A stretch of 64,000 bases of DNA from 66-474 sp963771735 (GTDB lineage: Bacteria > Pseudomonadota > Gammaproteobacteria > Xanthomonadales > Rhodanobacteraceae): assembly GCA_963771735.1 (NCBI GenBank), contig CAVYUN010000002.1, positions 558,001-622,000 of the forward strand, in the 5' to 3' direction. Under the pieces are notes generated by a model that saw nothing but the letters and a program-made list of their open reading frames with translations, was not told the DNA's origin and searched no databases. Below, one piece after another: positions 8,768 through 18,022 of this stretch. How positions within the stretch are numbered: the first letter of the stretch is position 1; each line of letters opens with the position of its first letter. A program made the position numbers and the translations under genes.

Positions 8768-10081
8768 ATGACCGATTCTCCCGCGAACCAGCCGGCGAGC
8801 AAGCGCAATTCCGTTTTCGCCAACCGCAATTTCAGCCTGCTGTTCTTCGGCAGTTCGGTGTCGGCGTTCGGCGACCAGTTCACGTTGGTGGCGTTGCCGT
8901 GGCTGGTGCTGAAGCTCACCGACGACCCCGCCGCGCTGGGCGTGGTGCTGGCGGTGATGGCATTCCCGCGCGCGGTATTCATGCTGGTCGGCGGCGCGGT
9001 AGTCGACCGCATGTCGCCGCGGCGCGTCTTGCTGGGCGCGCGCTTCGTCAACGCGACGTGCATCGTGATTCTCGCGACACTGGTGCTCGCCGGCGCCATC
9101 CAGATGTGGATGATCTACCTGCTGGCACTCGGCATCGGCCTGTCCACGGCCTTCGCCTATCCCGCCGGTTCGGCAATCATGCCGCAACTGGTGCAGCCGC
9201 AGCAGTTGCGTGCCGGCAACGCGGCGTTCATGGGCATGCGCCAACTCAGCATGATCGGGGGGCCGATCCTGGCCGGCTTCGTGATTGCGCTGGGCGCGCA
9301 CCGCCAGCCTTCCGCCCACGCGGTGCCGGATGCGCACGGATTGGGCCTCGCCTTTGCCATCGACGCGGCCAGCTTCGTGTTCTCGCTGGTGTCGCTGGCG
9401 ATGATCCGCATCCACGGCGATTTTCATCCGCCGGAAAAGAAGGAAGGCGTCTTCGCCAGCATCGCCGCGGGCATCCGCTATGTGTGGGCCGACACGCCGC
9501 TGCGCGCCTTCGTGCTGTACGCGAGTTTCGTGTCGGTGTTCGTGGGTGGGCCCATCCAGGTCGGCCTGCCGGTACTGGCGGATACGCGCATGAACCTCGG
9601 CGCGGCTTCGCTCGGCATCCTGATGACGGCACAGGGCGTCGGCATGTTCGCGGGCAGTTTCCTGTCGGGCCTCGGCCAGCGCCTGATGCGCGGCCACCTC
9701 GGCGTGATGGTGCTGTGCATCGACAGCCTGGTCGGATTGACGCTGGTCGCGCTGATGCTGGTGCACACCACCTATGCGGGCGCGGCGCTGCTGCTGTGCA
9801 CCGGCGTGCTCGGCGGCATCGTGCAGATTGCCATCTTCACCTGGATCCAGCAACGCGTGTCGCAGGCGATGATGGGACGCGCCATGAGCATCCTGATGTT
9901 CATGTTCATGGGCCTCGGTCCGTTGTCCGCGGCCGTCGCCGGTGCATTGCTGAAAGTGGTTTCGCTGACCACGCTGTTCGCGGTCGCCGGCTTCACCCTC
10001 ACCGCGATCGCGCTGCTGTGCCTTGCCACACCGCAGATGCGCAGCATCCGGGCGATGCAGCCGGAATCTTTGCGTGCTTGA
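8768..10081 (+). CDS. MFS transporter (enterobactin-exporter-like)
   Basis: This is a major facilitator superfamily efflux protein of about 437 aa with roughly 12 hydrophobic segments. The N-terminal pattern FANRNFSLLFFGSSVSAFGDQF and the loop DRMSPRRVLLGARF are typical of the MFS_3 group, which includes EntS-like exporters and macrolide-type pumps. The substrate is unknown. I prefer ATG 8768 (MTDSPANQ) over ATG 8708, because the extra 20 residues are polar and not conserved-looking. The gene appears monocistronic, with a hairpin right after the stop. Confidence 0.88.
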   Translation: MTDSPANQPASKRNSVFANRNFSLLFFGSSVSAFGDQFTLVALPWLVLKLTDDPAALGVVLAVMAFPRAVFMLVGGAVVDRMSPRRVLLGARFVNATCIVILATLVLAGAIQMWMIYLLALGIGLSTAFAYPAGSAIMPQLVQPQQLRAGNAAFMGMRQLSMIGGPILAGFVIALGAHRQPSAHAVPDAHGLGLAFAIDAASFVFSLVSLAMIRIHGDFHPPEKKEGVFASIAAGIRYVWADTPLRAFVLYASFVSVFVGGPIQVGLPVLADTRMNLGAASLGILMTAQGVGMFAGSFLSGLGQRLMRGHLGVMVLCIDSLVGLTLVALMLVHTTYAGAALLLCTGVLGGIVQIAIFTWIQQRVSQAMMGRAMSILMFMFMGLGPLSAAVAGALLKVVSLTTLFAVAGFTLTAIALLCLATPQMRSIRAMQPESLRA

Positions 10082-10108
10082 AACCGCGCTCGATCACGCT
10101 GCGCGGTT
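10082..10108 (+). terminator. Hairpin terminator of the MFS gene
   Basis: AACCGCGC (10082-10089) pairs perfectly with GCGCGGTT (10101-10108) over an 11-nt loop. It begins one base after the stop codon of the MFS gene. Confidence 0.5.
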
Positions 10109-10257
10109 CGGGATTTAAGGAAAGCAGCCGCCGAGCCGCCGTCGCAATTCTCAGTCCCGTGGCAGCGGATGCGGTTTCCATCGCATTCATGATCCGCTCA
10201 CGCCGGGTTAAACGCCGTTGCACTAGGCTCTTTCATAGGCAGCAAAGCGGAGCCGTC

Positions 10258-10632
10258 ATGCGAAACATTCTGAAGCTGAGCATTGTCGTCGCGACCCTGG
10301 CGCTCGCGGGTTGCGTTTATCCCGGCTACACCTACGTGCGTGGCGGTTATGGCGGCGGCTATTACTCGGGCGACGCGTACGGTTACGACGACGGCAGCTA
10401 CTACGCGCCCGCGTATCCGGGGTATTACGACGGCTGCTGCTATTACGGCCCTTCGGTCGGCATCAACCTCGGTTACTACGACCGCGGGTACCACGGTTAT
10501 CGCGGGCATCGCGACCGCGATGACCATGAGTGGCACGGCCACGATTCGCACGGAAACTGGCACGGCGACTCGCACCACAGAGACGGTTCGCGGCATGACG
10601 ACCACGGCCATCGCGGCCACCATCACCATTGA
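10258..10632 (+). CDS. Small Gly/Tyr- and His-rich lipoprotein
   Basis: This short gene encodes 124 aa. A lipoprotein signal with lipobox LAGC puts the lipidated Cys at residue 19. The mature part is first rich in Gly and Tyr (about residues 22-85) and then rich in His and Asp (about 86-124), ending in a run of histidines. GGAG lies about 8 nt before the ATG. The His/Asp tail suggests metal binding in the cell envelope, but I do not recognise a characterised family. Envelope proteins of this composition are common in Xanthomonadales as hypothetical proteins. The coding signal is the clean lipobox plus the strongly biased composition. Confidence 0.75.
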   Translation: MRNILKLSIVVATLALAGCVYPGYTYVRGGYGGGYYSGDAYGYDDGSYYAPAYPGYYDGCCYYGPSVGINLGYYDRGYHGYRGHRDRDDHEWHGHDSHGNWHGDSHHRDGSRHDDHGHRGHHHH

Positions 10633-10865
10633 CAGTGGTTTCATGCTCCGCTGAGGCGGTTCCGCATGGCCACGCAACTCGCCAGACCGCTCAATCCTAG
10701 ATGGGGTTCCGTCGGTTGCACGCCAATTGACGCTGCAGTGGCTGCTCGCAGCCGATCACCAACCGGCATTGAAAGAACGCGGTGCACCGGTTGAAAGCCA
10801 CACCGGATCGCGGACCGCGACCGAATGTACACGCCACGGCCCGCGATTTCTGCGATGCTTGACGC

Positions 10866-11636
10866 ATGCTTCCATCCATCTTCCTTGGCCACGGCAGTCC
10901 GATGAACGCGCTCGCGGACAACCGCTACACGCGCACGTGGCGGACGTTCGGACAGCGCGTACGCCCGCGCGCGCTACTGGCGGTGTCCGCGCACTGGGTG
11001 ACACGCGGCACGACGGTGACGGCGATGGAGCGGCCGCGCACGATCCACGATTTCGGCGGTTTTCCGCGCGAGTTGTTCGAGGCCGAGTATCCGGCGCCGG
11101 GCGATCCACGGCTCGCCGAGCGGGTGGCCGAATTGCTGGCGCCGACGCAGGTGGTTCTTGACCGCGACCAGTGGGGACTGGACCACGGCAGCTGGTCGGT
11201 GCTGCGGCACATGTATCCGGATGCCGACGTGCCGGTGGTGCAATTGAGCCTGGATGCCGACCTGTCGGCGCGCGAACACTACGCACTGGCGAAGCGCCTG
11301 CGCCCGCTGCGCGATGAAGGCGTGCTGATCGCGGGTTTCGGTAATGTTGTGCACAACCTGCGGCGGATGGACTGGAACGAAGCGGCGGCGCCCGCGCCAT
11401 GGGCCGAACATTTCAATCGGCACGTCGGCAATGCGTTGCGCACGCACGATCATGCAGCGCTGGTCGAGCCGGTGGACGACGAGGCCTGGCGCCTGTCGGT
11501 GCCGACGCCGGAACACTACTGGCCGCTGGTGTACGCGCTGGCGCAACAGTGCGAGGACGAGCCGACACAGATCCTGATCGACGGCATCGAGCACGCCAGC
11601 ATCGGCATGTTGAGCGCGGCGTTCGGCAGCACGTGA
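10866..11636 (+). CDS. DODA-type extradiol ring-cleavage dioxygenase (YgiD family)
   Basis: This 256-aa protein belongs to the 4,5-DOPA extradiol dioxygenase family (LigB-like; YgiD in E. coli). Such enzymes cleave catecholic rings using a non-haem metal. Expected metal and active-site segments are present: IFLGHGSPMNAL near the start, SAHWVTRGTTV, DHGSWSVLRHMYPDADVPVVQLS, and GFGNVVHNLRRMDW. The length matches the family. The physiological substrate of the bacterial members is poorly defined. The gene stands alone and converges on the universal stress protein gene. Confidence 0.88.
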   Translation: MLPSIFLGHGSPMNALADNRYTRTWRTFGQRVRPRALLAVSAHWVTRGTTVTAMERPRTIHDFGGFPRELFEAEYPAPGDPRLAERVAELLAPTQVVLDRDQWGLDHGSWSVLRHMYPDADVPVVQLSLDADLSAREHYALAKRLRPLRDEGVLIAGFGNVVHNLRRMDWNEAAAPAPWAEHFNRHVGNALRTHDHAALVEPVDDEAWRLSVPTPEHYWPLVYALAQQCEDEPTQILIDGIEHASIGMLSAAFGST

Positions 11637-11745
11637 TTGCAAGCCGAGGTAGCCGGACCATGAACCATTCACGCGGCGATGCCGTGTCATGCTGCCTGCA
11701 GCGGCTTGACAGCAAGTACCCAGTCTTGACGAGCCATGATGCAAC

Positions 11746-12159
11746 TCATCTCACGACGAGGACGGGGATCCGCGAGGTCGACAGGACTTTCATCACGACC
11801 GAGCCGAGGAACAAGCTTTTCACGGCGCCACGCCCGTGGGAACCCATGACGATCAGGTTATGCCGCCCTTTCTCTGCCAGCTCGACGATCTCGCTGGCCG
11901 GATCGCCCACCAGCATGCGCTCTTTGCATGCGTGCCCGGCCCGTGTCAGTACACGGCGGGCTGTCTTGAGTGCCGCCTTGCTGTTGTCTTTGTGGAAACC
12001 TTCGATGGTCTCGGGATCCAGCCATCTGGTGATGGATTCGGTGAGCGGCATGTCCACGTTCAAGAGCGTGACTGTGGCATCGGTCGGCCAATGCTTGGCG
12101 AGATAACGCGCAGCCTTCGTGCTGTTGGTACTGCCGTCTACCGGTAGCAGGATTTTCAT
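11746..12159 (-). CDS. Universal stress protein (UspA family)
   Basis: This is a 137-aa single-domain universal stress protein. It begins MKILLPVDGS and has the ATP-binding signature near the C-terminus, VMGSHGRGAVKSLFLGSV (G-x2-G-x9-G-S). A very good SD, GGAGGTG, precedes the ATG. It is the last gene of the minus-strand cluster with the AI-2E permease, cation exchanger and P-type ATPase. It may be co-expressed with them as a stress response, though the 113-bp gap allows a promoter of its own. Confidence 0.92.
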   Translation of the reverse strand: MKILLPVDGSTNSTKAARYLAKHWPTDATVTLLNVDMPLTESITRWLDPETIEGFHKDNSKAALKTARRVLTRAGHACKERMLVGDPASEIVELAEKGRHNLIVMGSHGRGAVKSLFLGSVVMKVLSTSRIPVLVVR

Positions 12160-12272
12160 GGAACACCTCCGTCTGGAGTTGGGGGGAGATCAGGGTGCTT
12201 CCGTCGATGTCTTTTCTTCGACTTGCACCCGATTCGGTCTGCTCGAACATTCGATCACGAACTGCTTCGGCA

Positions 12273-13361
12273 TCAGGCTTGTGATTTGCCAGGCGTGTGT
12301 TCTTCCTGGTTCTGTTCCTGCGAATATTGCCGGGCCAAGTGGATCGCCAGTGCCAGCAGGGTTGGCCCTATGAACACCCCCGCAACGCCGAAGGCGAACA
12401 CGCCACCGACAAGGCCCATGAAGGTGACCGCAAACGGCAGCCGGCTCGAACGGCTGATCAGCAACGGCTTGACGACATTGTCGACCAGACTGATGCCGAA
12501 GATGCCGTAAAGGGCCATGAACAGTGCCCAACCCGGCTCGCCCTGATGTATGAGCCAGAGCGTCGCGCCACCCCAAATCAATGGCGGGCCAATGGGCAGA
12601 ATGGAAGCCGCGAACGTGATCGATCCCAGAAGCAGGGGCTGCGGGACGCCGGCGATCGAAAAACCCAGGGTTGCGACTGCGGACTGGGCCAGCGCCGTGC
12701 CGATGACGCTGATCATCACCCCCACCACGGTCCGCTGTGCCGTTTCCAGGACACCCACCCCGTATGCTCCCGCGAACCAACCCGCCAACTGGCGCAAACG
12801 GCGAGCCATCTGCTCCCCGTCCCTGTAGAGGAAAAACAGCAGCATTCCTGCCAACAGCGTCTGCAACACCCCGTTTCCAAGGATGCGGACGGTCGCCATG
12901 ACCAAGCGGCGAGCCGGCTCCGCAAACGGCATGGCGGCAGCGGCGCGAGCGTTATTGCCACCGGGGGCCGTGATGTCGGCCAACCAGTTTCTCAGATGCT
13001 CGCCGACAACGGGCAAGCGCGCGAGCCAGGCTCCGGCGTCCCACCCACCCGACGACCTCCATTGTTCGAACAGCTTGAGCAGCCAGACCACGGCATCCCT
13101 GAGCGACATCACCACCACCGCGGTCGGCACGATCACCAGCAGGGCGACCACCAGGCAACTTATCAGGCTGGCTGTGTTCCGCCTGCCGTGCAGGCGACCG
13201 AGGAGCCAGCGATGGGCAGGCCAGGTCGAGAGAACGATCGCGGAAGAAAACAGTATGGCCGCCAGGAAGGGGCGCAGGACCCACCAACAGCCGGCCAGCA
13301 CCAAGAGACCCAGGCCTAGCTGGGCAAGTCTTTCCGGCCGCATGGATGAGATGGTGCTCAT
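12273..13361 (-). CDS. AI-2E/PerM family membrane permease
   Basis: This is a polytopic membrane protein of about 362 aa in the AI-2E transporter (TqsA/PerM/YdiK) family. Features are N-terminal paired hydrophobic segments, a central extramembrane portion, and a C-terminal block with GSITFAASILPIGPPLIWG and the glycine-rich GLVGGVFAFGVAGVFIGP that closes the family domain. I chose ATG 13361 (MSTISSM); an upstream in-frame start at 13430 would overlap the exchanger gene. The family is diverse and includes ion antiporters, so the name does not imply quorum-sensing transport. Its neighbours suggest cation or osmotic stress. Confidence 0.85.
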   Translation of the reverse strand: MSTISSMRPERLAQLGLGLLVLAGCWWVLRPFLAAILFSSAIVLSTWPAHRWLLGRLHGRRNTASLISCLVVALLVIVPTAVVVMSLRDAVVWLLKLFEQWRSSGGWDAGAWLARLPVVGEHLRNWLADITAPGGNNARAAAAMPFAEPARRLVMATVRILGNGVLQTLLAGMLLFFLYRDGEQMARRLRQLAGWFAGAYGVGVLETAQRTVVGVMISVIGTALAQSAVATLGFSIAGVPQPLLLGSITFAASILPIGPPLIWGGATLWLIHQGEPGWALFMALYGIFGISLVDNVVKPLLISRSSRLPFAVTFMGLVGGVFAFGVAGVFIGPTLLALAIHLARQYSQEQNQEEHTPGKSQA

Positions 13362-13404
13362 CGGGTTTTGCCGCTCGTGTGGCGTTTGTCTGTGGCTGGC
13401 ATGG

Positions 13405-14415
13405 TCAGTAACCGAGCAGGTAGACCGCATAGGTGCTGAACAGGTACACCACGAGCAGTGACAGGCTGACCCAACCTACGGTGCCGCCCAGCCGTGATTC
13501 CGGTTTGTACAGCATGGCAACGATGAATATGCCTGACATGATCACCGCGGCGAAAGCCGTGATGGCATGCGCAGGCGATGCCGTACGCAACAGCGACCCC
13601 CTGGTGTACGCAAGATCATCGATCGCGAGAACCAGAATGTCGAAAAGATTGCTGCCGAGGAGATTGCCGATCGCCATGTCGACGGCACCGAGCCGGAATG
13701 CGCTCAGCGTCACTGCAAGTTCCGGCAACGAGGTGGCGCCGGCGATCAGGAGCGTCCCCACGAAAGTCGTCTTCCAGCCCATCGTCGTGGCAAGTTCCTG
13801 ACCCACGAAGGGCAGCCAGGCGCCGGCAACAGCAACGACCCCGGCGGCGATGGCATAGCGCAACACGGCATCACGCAACGAGATGGCATGCTCGTCCTCG
13901 ACGATCTTCGATGGCGGCCGCGTGCGGCGATCGTAGACAAAGGCGGCACGCATCGCGACGAAGTAGATCGCAATCATGAACAACGTGTACGCGTTGACGT
14001 GCAGGATTTGAAAGCCAATCCCGTTCTTGCTGAGCAGCAGGAAGACGCCGGCCGCGCCGATCAGGATCACGCCGAAGGCGGCGGTGAGGATATGCCCCTG
14101 GTCGATACGGCGATACATCGGCTCGTCGCGACTCAGCGCATCGAGCAGCACCAGCATCGTGAGGTTGAACAAGCAGCTGCCCAGCACTTCGCCGACCGCG
14201 ATGTTGGGGGCGTCCGCGACGGTCACGGCGCTGATGCCGGTGAACAACTCGGGTAGCGAGGTCGCCGCCGCCAACAACACCAATCCAACCCACGTGCGCG
14301 ACAGGCCCGTCAGGCGTGCGATTGCGTCGCTGTAGCGCGTTAGGGCAGGTCCGGCGAAACCGACCATTGCCACGCAGACGGCAAATTTCAGCCATGGCAG
14401 CAGCATGGCCGTCAT
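13405..14415 (-). CDS. CaCA-superfamily sodium/calcium exchanger
   Basis: This is a 336-aa membrane antiporter of the Ca2+/cation antiporter superfamily (YrbG-like). The two inverted alpha repeats are visible: AAATSLPELFTGISA with GSCLFNLTML in the first half, and GATSLPELAVTLSAFRLGAVDMAIGNLLGSNLFDIL in the second half, after a hydrophilic loop (YDRRTRPPSKIVEDEH). The start ATG overlaps the stop of the upstream P-type ATPase as ATGA, so the two are translationally coupled. Together they look like a cation (probably Ca2+) export pair. The ion is inferred from family, not read directly. Confidence 0.88.
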   Translation of the reverse strand: MTAMLLPWLKFAVCVAMVGFAGPALTRYSDAIARLTGLSRTWVGLVLLAAATSLPELFTGISAVTVADAPNIAVGEVLGSCLFNLTMLVLLDALSRDEPMYRRIDQGHILTAAFGVILIGAAGVFLLLSKNGIGFQILHVNAYTLFMIAIYFVAMRAAFVYDRRTRPPSKIVEDEHAISLRDAVLRYAIAAGVVAVAGAWLPFVGQELATTMGWKTTFVGTLLIAGATSLPELAVTLSAFRLGAVDMAIGNLLGSNLFDILVLAIDDLAYTRGSLLRTASPAHAITAFAAVIMSGIFIVAMLYKPESRLGGTVGWVSLSLLVVYLFSTYAVYLLGY

Positions 14416-17120
14416 GATGTCCCGGCCTGCCGACGACGGCTGACAGCCATGATCGCCTGGGTCACGACGAGGGGCGCGAAGCTGCAGCCCAGAATGATGC
14501 TCCACATCGATGCGTTGGGTGGCGCCAGCTGCATAAGTTGCGCGACAGGCTTCATGTAAGGAGGCGCGGACAGCAGCATCGTGCAGAGGCCGAGGGCGCC
14601 CCACAGCCAGCCGTTCCGGGTTACTTCGTTGACAAGGAATCCCGCGCGCGGACTGCGCATGTTGAAGACATGCCAGAGTTGCGCGAAAGCAAGCGTCAGG
14701 AACGAGACCGTCACCGATTGGCGTGCATCGAGGCCGAGCCAGCTTGCCATGGCAAGCGCGGCGAAAGTGGCAGCGGTGAGAGCCATCCCGTGCGACACGA
14801 CCACGATCCACTGGGCACGACCGATGACCGGTTCCTTCGGATTGCGCGGTGGCCTGTCGAGGATGCCGGCATCGCCCTCGCCCATCGCCAGCGCGAAAGC
14901 CGGAAACACATCGGTCACCAGGTTCAGATACAGGATCTGCAAGGGCAGCAATGGCAATGGCAGTGAGGCTGCCGCCGCGACGCCGACCACCATCACCTCG
15001 CTCAGGTTGCACGAAAGCAGATATACGATGAAACGCCGGATGTTTCCGAAGATGATGCGACCCTGCTGGATGGCCTTGACGATCGTCGGGAACGCGTCGT
15101 CGAGCAGGATCATGGCGGCCGATTCGCGTGCAACATCGGTACCGCGCGAACCCATGGCCACGCCGATGTCGGCCTGGCGCAGCGCCGGGGCATCGTTGAC
15201 CCCGTCGCCGGTCATGGCGACCACCTCGCCGGCGGCCTGATAGGCCCTGACCAGTGCCAGTTTCTCGGCCGGACTTACGCGCGCGAATATGTCGATCTCG
15301 CGCAACTTTGCGGCGTCCACAATCCCGCCGATCATCCGGCCGTCGACCACACGAGGAATGTGATCGACCAGGCCGACGGCGCGTCCTATGCTGCGCGCCG
15401 TCACGGCATGATCGCCGGTCACCATCACGACCCGGATGCCGGCACGCCGGCAATCGGCGATCGCGTCGGGTACATCTGCGCGCGCCGGATCCTCCAGGCC
15501 GATCAGGCCGACCAATACGAGCCCTTCGCACGGGTTGCCGTCGGCTTGCGCCTCGACTTTCATTGCACAAGCCAGCGCACGCAGACCATGCTGCGCGAGC
15601 CGGTCGGCGCGAGCGAGCCAGTTGGCACGCGCCTCGTCATCCAGCGGCACATCCCCCTGGTCGTGCATCACGCGGGTCGCTGCGGCGATCACCGCTTCCG
15701 GCGCACCCTTCACGGCTACCAGGAAGGCGTCTCCGCTCGCGTGCAGCGTTGCCATCATCCTGGTCGCCGGATCGAACGCGTGTTTGCGCACGAGGCGATA
15801 CTCGCGAAGCAGGGTCGCGCGTGGGAGACCTGCCTCCAATCCTGCGCGCAAAAGTGCAACCTCCATCGGATCGCCGATGCCGCCGTCATCCTTGCGCTCG
15901 AGGTGCGCGTCATTGCAGAGCACGGCAATGCGCAACAACAGCGCCGCCTGCGGATTGCCGGAGGGATGCGAGAGCGCCACACCGTCATCCGGTGCGGCAA
16001 CTTCGATCTCGCCCGATGGCAGGCACAGCCGCCGCACGGCCATCCGGTTTTCGGTCAGGGTGCCGGTCTTGTCGGTCAGGATGACCGTGGTCGCACCCAG
16101 CGTCTCGACCGCCGCCAGGCGTTCGATCAAAGCGTTCTGTCGCGCCATGCGCCACATGCCGCGGGCGAGCGCGAGGGTGGCCACGATCGGAAGTCCCTCG
16201 GGAATGGCCGCCACCGCGAGCGCGATCGCCGTCTCGACCATCCGGAACGGCTCCTTGCCACCGGCGAGCCCGACGACGGCGATGACCGCGACAACCACCA
16301 GAGTTGCCCAGACGAATTGGGCCGACAGCCGGGCGAGCTTGCGCTCGAGCGGCGAGTTGCCGGCGTCCGCTTCCAGTACCAGCCGGGTCACCCGGCCAAG
16401 TTCCGTCGCAAGCCCCGTCGCCACCACGACGCCGAGGCCACTGCCACGCGTCACCGCCGTGCCCTTGAACAGCATCGACGCGCGGTCTTCCGTGCGTGCA
16501 TCGCGCGCAACCGGAAGCGTGTTCTTGTCCACCGGCACCGACTCGCCCGTCAATGTCGATTCATCGGCCATCAATCCGGACGCCTCGATCAGGCGCAAAT
16601 CCGCCGAGACCACGTCGCCGGCGTCCAGGAGCACGATGTCTCCGGGCACCAGTTCCTCGGCCTGAACGAGGCGCACCTGGCCCCCGCGTCGTACCCGGGC
16701 GGCGTGGCTACCGAGAGCGCGCAACGCCTCGATCGAACGCGCCGCCCGCAATTCCGTGACGAAGCCGATCAGCGCGTTGATCGCAAGCACCGCGACAATG
16801 GCGGCGCCCTCTTCCAGCTGGCCGAAGTAGAACGCCAATGCCGCCGCCGCACCGAGGAGATAAACCACCGGGCCGTGGAATTGATGCAGCAGCAACCGCA
16901 AGACGCCGACGCGGCGCCTGGAGGTAATCGCGTTTGATCCGAACCGCGCGCGCCGCGCCATCGCTGCGTCGTCGGATAGCCCTTCGGCGCTCGTCACGCG
17001 CAGTCGAGACAATACTTCGACGGCTGGCAGGGCGTGGGTATCCCCCGGCAACCCATCGGGTGCCGGCAATCCCGCAGCTGCCTGCCGATCCATTGTTTGC
17101 TTCGGTTGTGTGCTACCCAC
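14412..17120 (-). CDS. P-type cation-transporting ATPase (type II, Ca2+ pump-like)
   Basis: This is a P-type ATPase of about 902 aa. It has the N-terminal cation-ATPase domain (LSDDAAMARRARFGSNAI), the actuator motif LTGES, the membrane PEGL motif (AAIPEGLPI), the phosphorylation site DKTGTLT, the hinge MTGDGVNDAPALRQADIGVAMG, and C-terminal transmembrane helices including LQILYLNLVTDVFPA. The PEGL plus TGES pattern places it with type II pumps (SERCA/PMA-like), unlike CPx heavy-metal pumps. The start at 17120 is a GTG; ATG 17093 is an alternative nine codons in. It heads a minus-strand cluster with an exchanger, an AI-2E permease and a universal stress protein. Confidence 0.93.
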   Translation of the reverse strand: MGSTQPKQTMDRQAAAGLPAPDGLPGDTHALPAVEVLSRLRVTSAEGLSDDAAMARRARFGSNAITSRRRVGVLRLLLHQFHGPVVYLLGAAAALAFYFGQLEEGAAIVAVLAINALIGFVTELRAARSIEALRALGSHAARVRRGGQVRLVQAEELVPGDIVLLDAGDVVSADLRLIEASGLMADESTLTGESVPVDKNTLPVARDARTEDRASMLFKGTAVTRGSGLGVVVATGLATELGRVTRLVLEADAGNSPLERKLARLSAQFVWATLVVVAVIAVVGLAGGKEPFRMVETAIALAVAAIPEGLPIVATLALARGMWRMARQNALIERLAAVETLGATTVILTDKTGTLTENRMAVRRLCLPSGEIEVAAPDDGVALSHPSGNPQAALLLRIAVLCNDAHLERKDDGGIGDPMEVALLRAGLEAGLPRATLLREYRLVRKHAFDPATRMMATLHASGDAFLVAVKGAPEAVIAAATRVMHDQGDVPLDDEARANWLARADRLAQHGLRALACAMKVEAQADGNPCEGLVLVGLIGLEDPARADVPDAIADCRRAGIRVVMVTGDHAVTARSIGRAVGLVDHIPRVVDGRMIGGIVDAAKLREIDIFARVSPAEKLALVRAYQAAGEVVAMTGDGVNDAPALRQADIGVAMGSRGTDVARESAAMILLDDAFPTIVKAIQQGRIIFGNIRRFIVYLLSCNLSEVMVVGVAAAASLPLPLLPLQILYLNLVTDVFPAFALAMGEGDAGILDRPPRNPKEPVIGRAQWIVVVSHGMALTAATFAALAMASWLGLDARQSVTVSFLTLAFAQLWHVFNMRSPRAGFLVNEVTRNGWLWGALGLCTMLLSAPPYMKPVAQLMQLAPPNASMWSIILGCSFAPLVVTQAIMAVSRRRQAGTS

Positions 17121-17399
17121 GCATTCGACTCATTCCACCATGAACATCCGCAAACCGCTGTGATCCGCTGCTTCGGCCGCCGCAAGGACGGAACGTCCCG
17201 AAGGTAGCGCGCGGCACCCAATGCCAATTGACATGAATCAGCTCGCACGCGGGTTTGAAGACCATGGCCCGACCAGCGAACACGCGCCGTGAAAGCCGGC
17301 TCCCCTCGCAGACCCCGCCACCCGCGGGACTGTCGGACACAGGCACCTATGGATCGGGAGCCACTGCCAGTGCCGAGGCCAATTCGGTCGAACCGGCCG

Positions 17400-17926
17400 A
17401 CGTGGCGCACCGGACGCTCGACATGCGGGATACGGCCTTCGGCAGCACGCTGAACGCGAAAGGTTATCGAGTGCTCGAACACGTGCGCGTGATCCAGGGC
17501 GACGGCGTGAATCCCGACTCGATCCACCTGATCCTGGAACACATCACGCATGCGGGTTATGCCACAGACAACATCGCGTCAGGATGGGTGGCGCGCTGCT
17601 GCAGAAGCTCGACCGCGACACCCGGAAATTCGCGCTGAAATGCTCCGCCGCGCGTATCGCGGGGAAATGGGTCGACACCTGTTCGAGGACCCGACGACCG
17701 CCCCCCCAAGGCCTCCCAGCGCGGGCGACTGACCCTGATGTGGTATCGCGATGACGGAGACTTCAGGACCTTGGCGCTCCAAGATGGCACCGTCGAAGCC
17801 GACGCCGCCACGCTCGGGCGCGGCTGGGACGACGCATTGCAAACCGTCTGGGAGAACGACGCGTTGTCGCACGACCGGCGCTTCGCCGAGGTACGGGCAC
17901 GCAGCCAGGCACTCAAGGCTCCATGA
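17400..17926 (+). pseudogene. Truncated, frameshifted nicotinamide phosphoribosyltransferase remnant
   Basis: Only the C-terminal part of a NAMPT-like enzyme (nicotinamide to NMN, NAD salvage) remains, spread over several frames. The pieces in order are DTAFGSTLNAKGYRVLEHV then RVIQGDGVNPDS; GALLQKLDRDTRKFALKCSAAR; FEDPTTAP; and KASQRGRLTLMWYRDDGDF onward to the stop at 17926. Frame changes fall near 17580, 17672 and 17705; the last is in a run of seven Cs. The N-terminal two thirds cannot be present, because the ATPase gene starts at 17120 on the other strand. The open frame runs back to 17255, but its residues before about 17420 match nothing I recognise. I conclude this is a decayed gene. 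Confidence 0.75.
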
Positions 17927-18022
17927 TCGCCCACCTCGCGACGCAACGGTGCCGGCAAGGCTGCCCAGCCGCGCCGTTTTAGGTACACTCGCTGTTTCGT
18001 CATGTCACGGGGAATACACCGC

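Noticed and set aside
8174..9853. 559-aa minus-strand open frame
   Set aside because: It is antisense to the MFS gene, with a low-complexity His/Arg/Gln composition and no domain.
12273..13361. Autoinducer-2 export as the function of the AI-2E gene
   Set aside because: The family name is historical and many members are not AI-2 exporters. No quorum-sensing genes are nearby.
13416..15570. Single 721-aa protein joining ATPase-antisense sequence to the exchanger
   Set aside because: The exchanger starts at 14415 with an ATGA overlap. The upstream part is the P-type ATPase read in the wrong frame.
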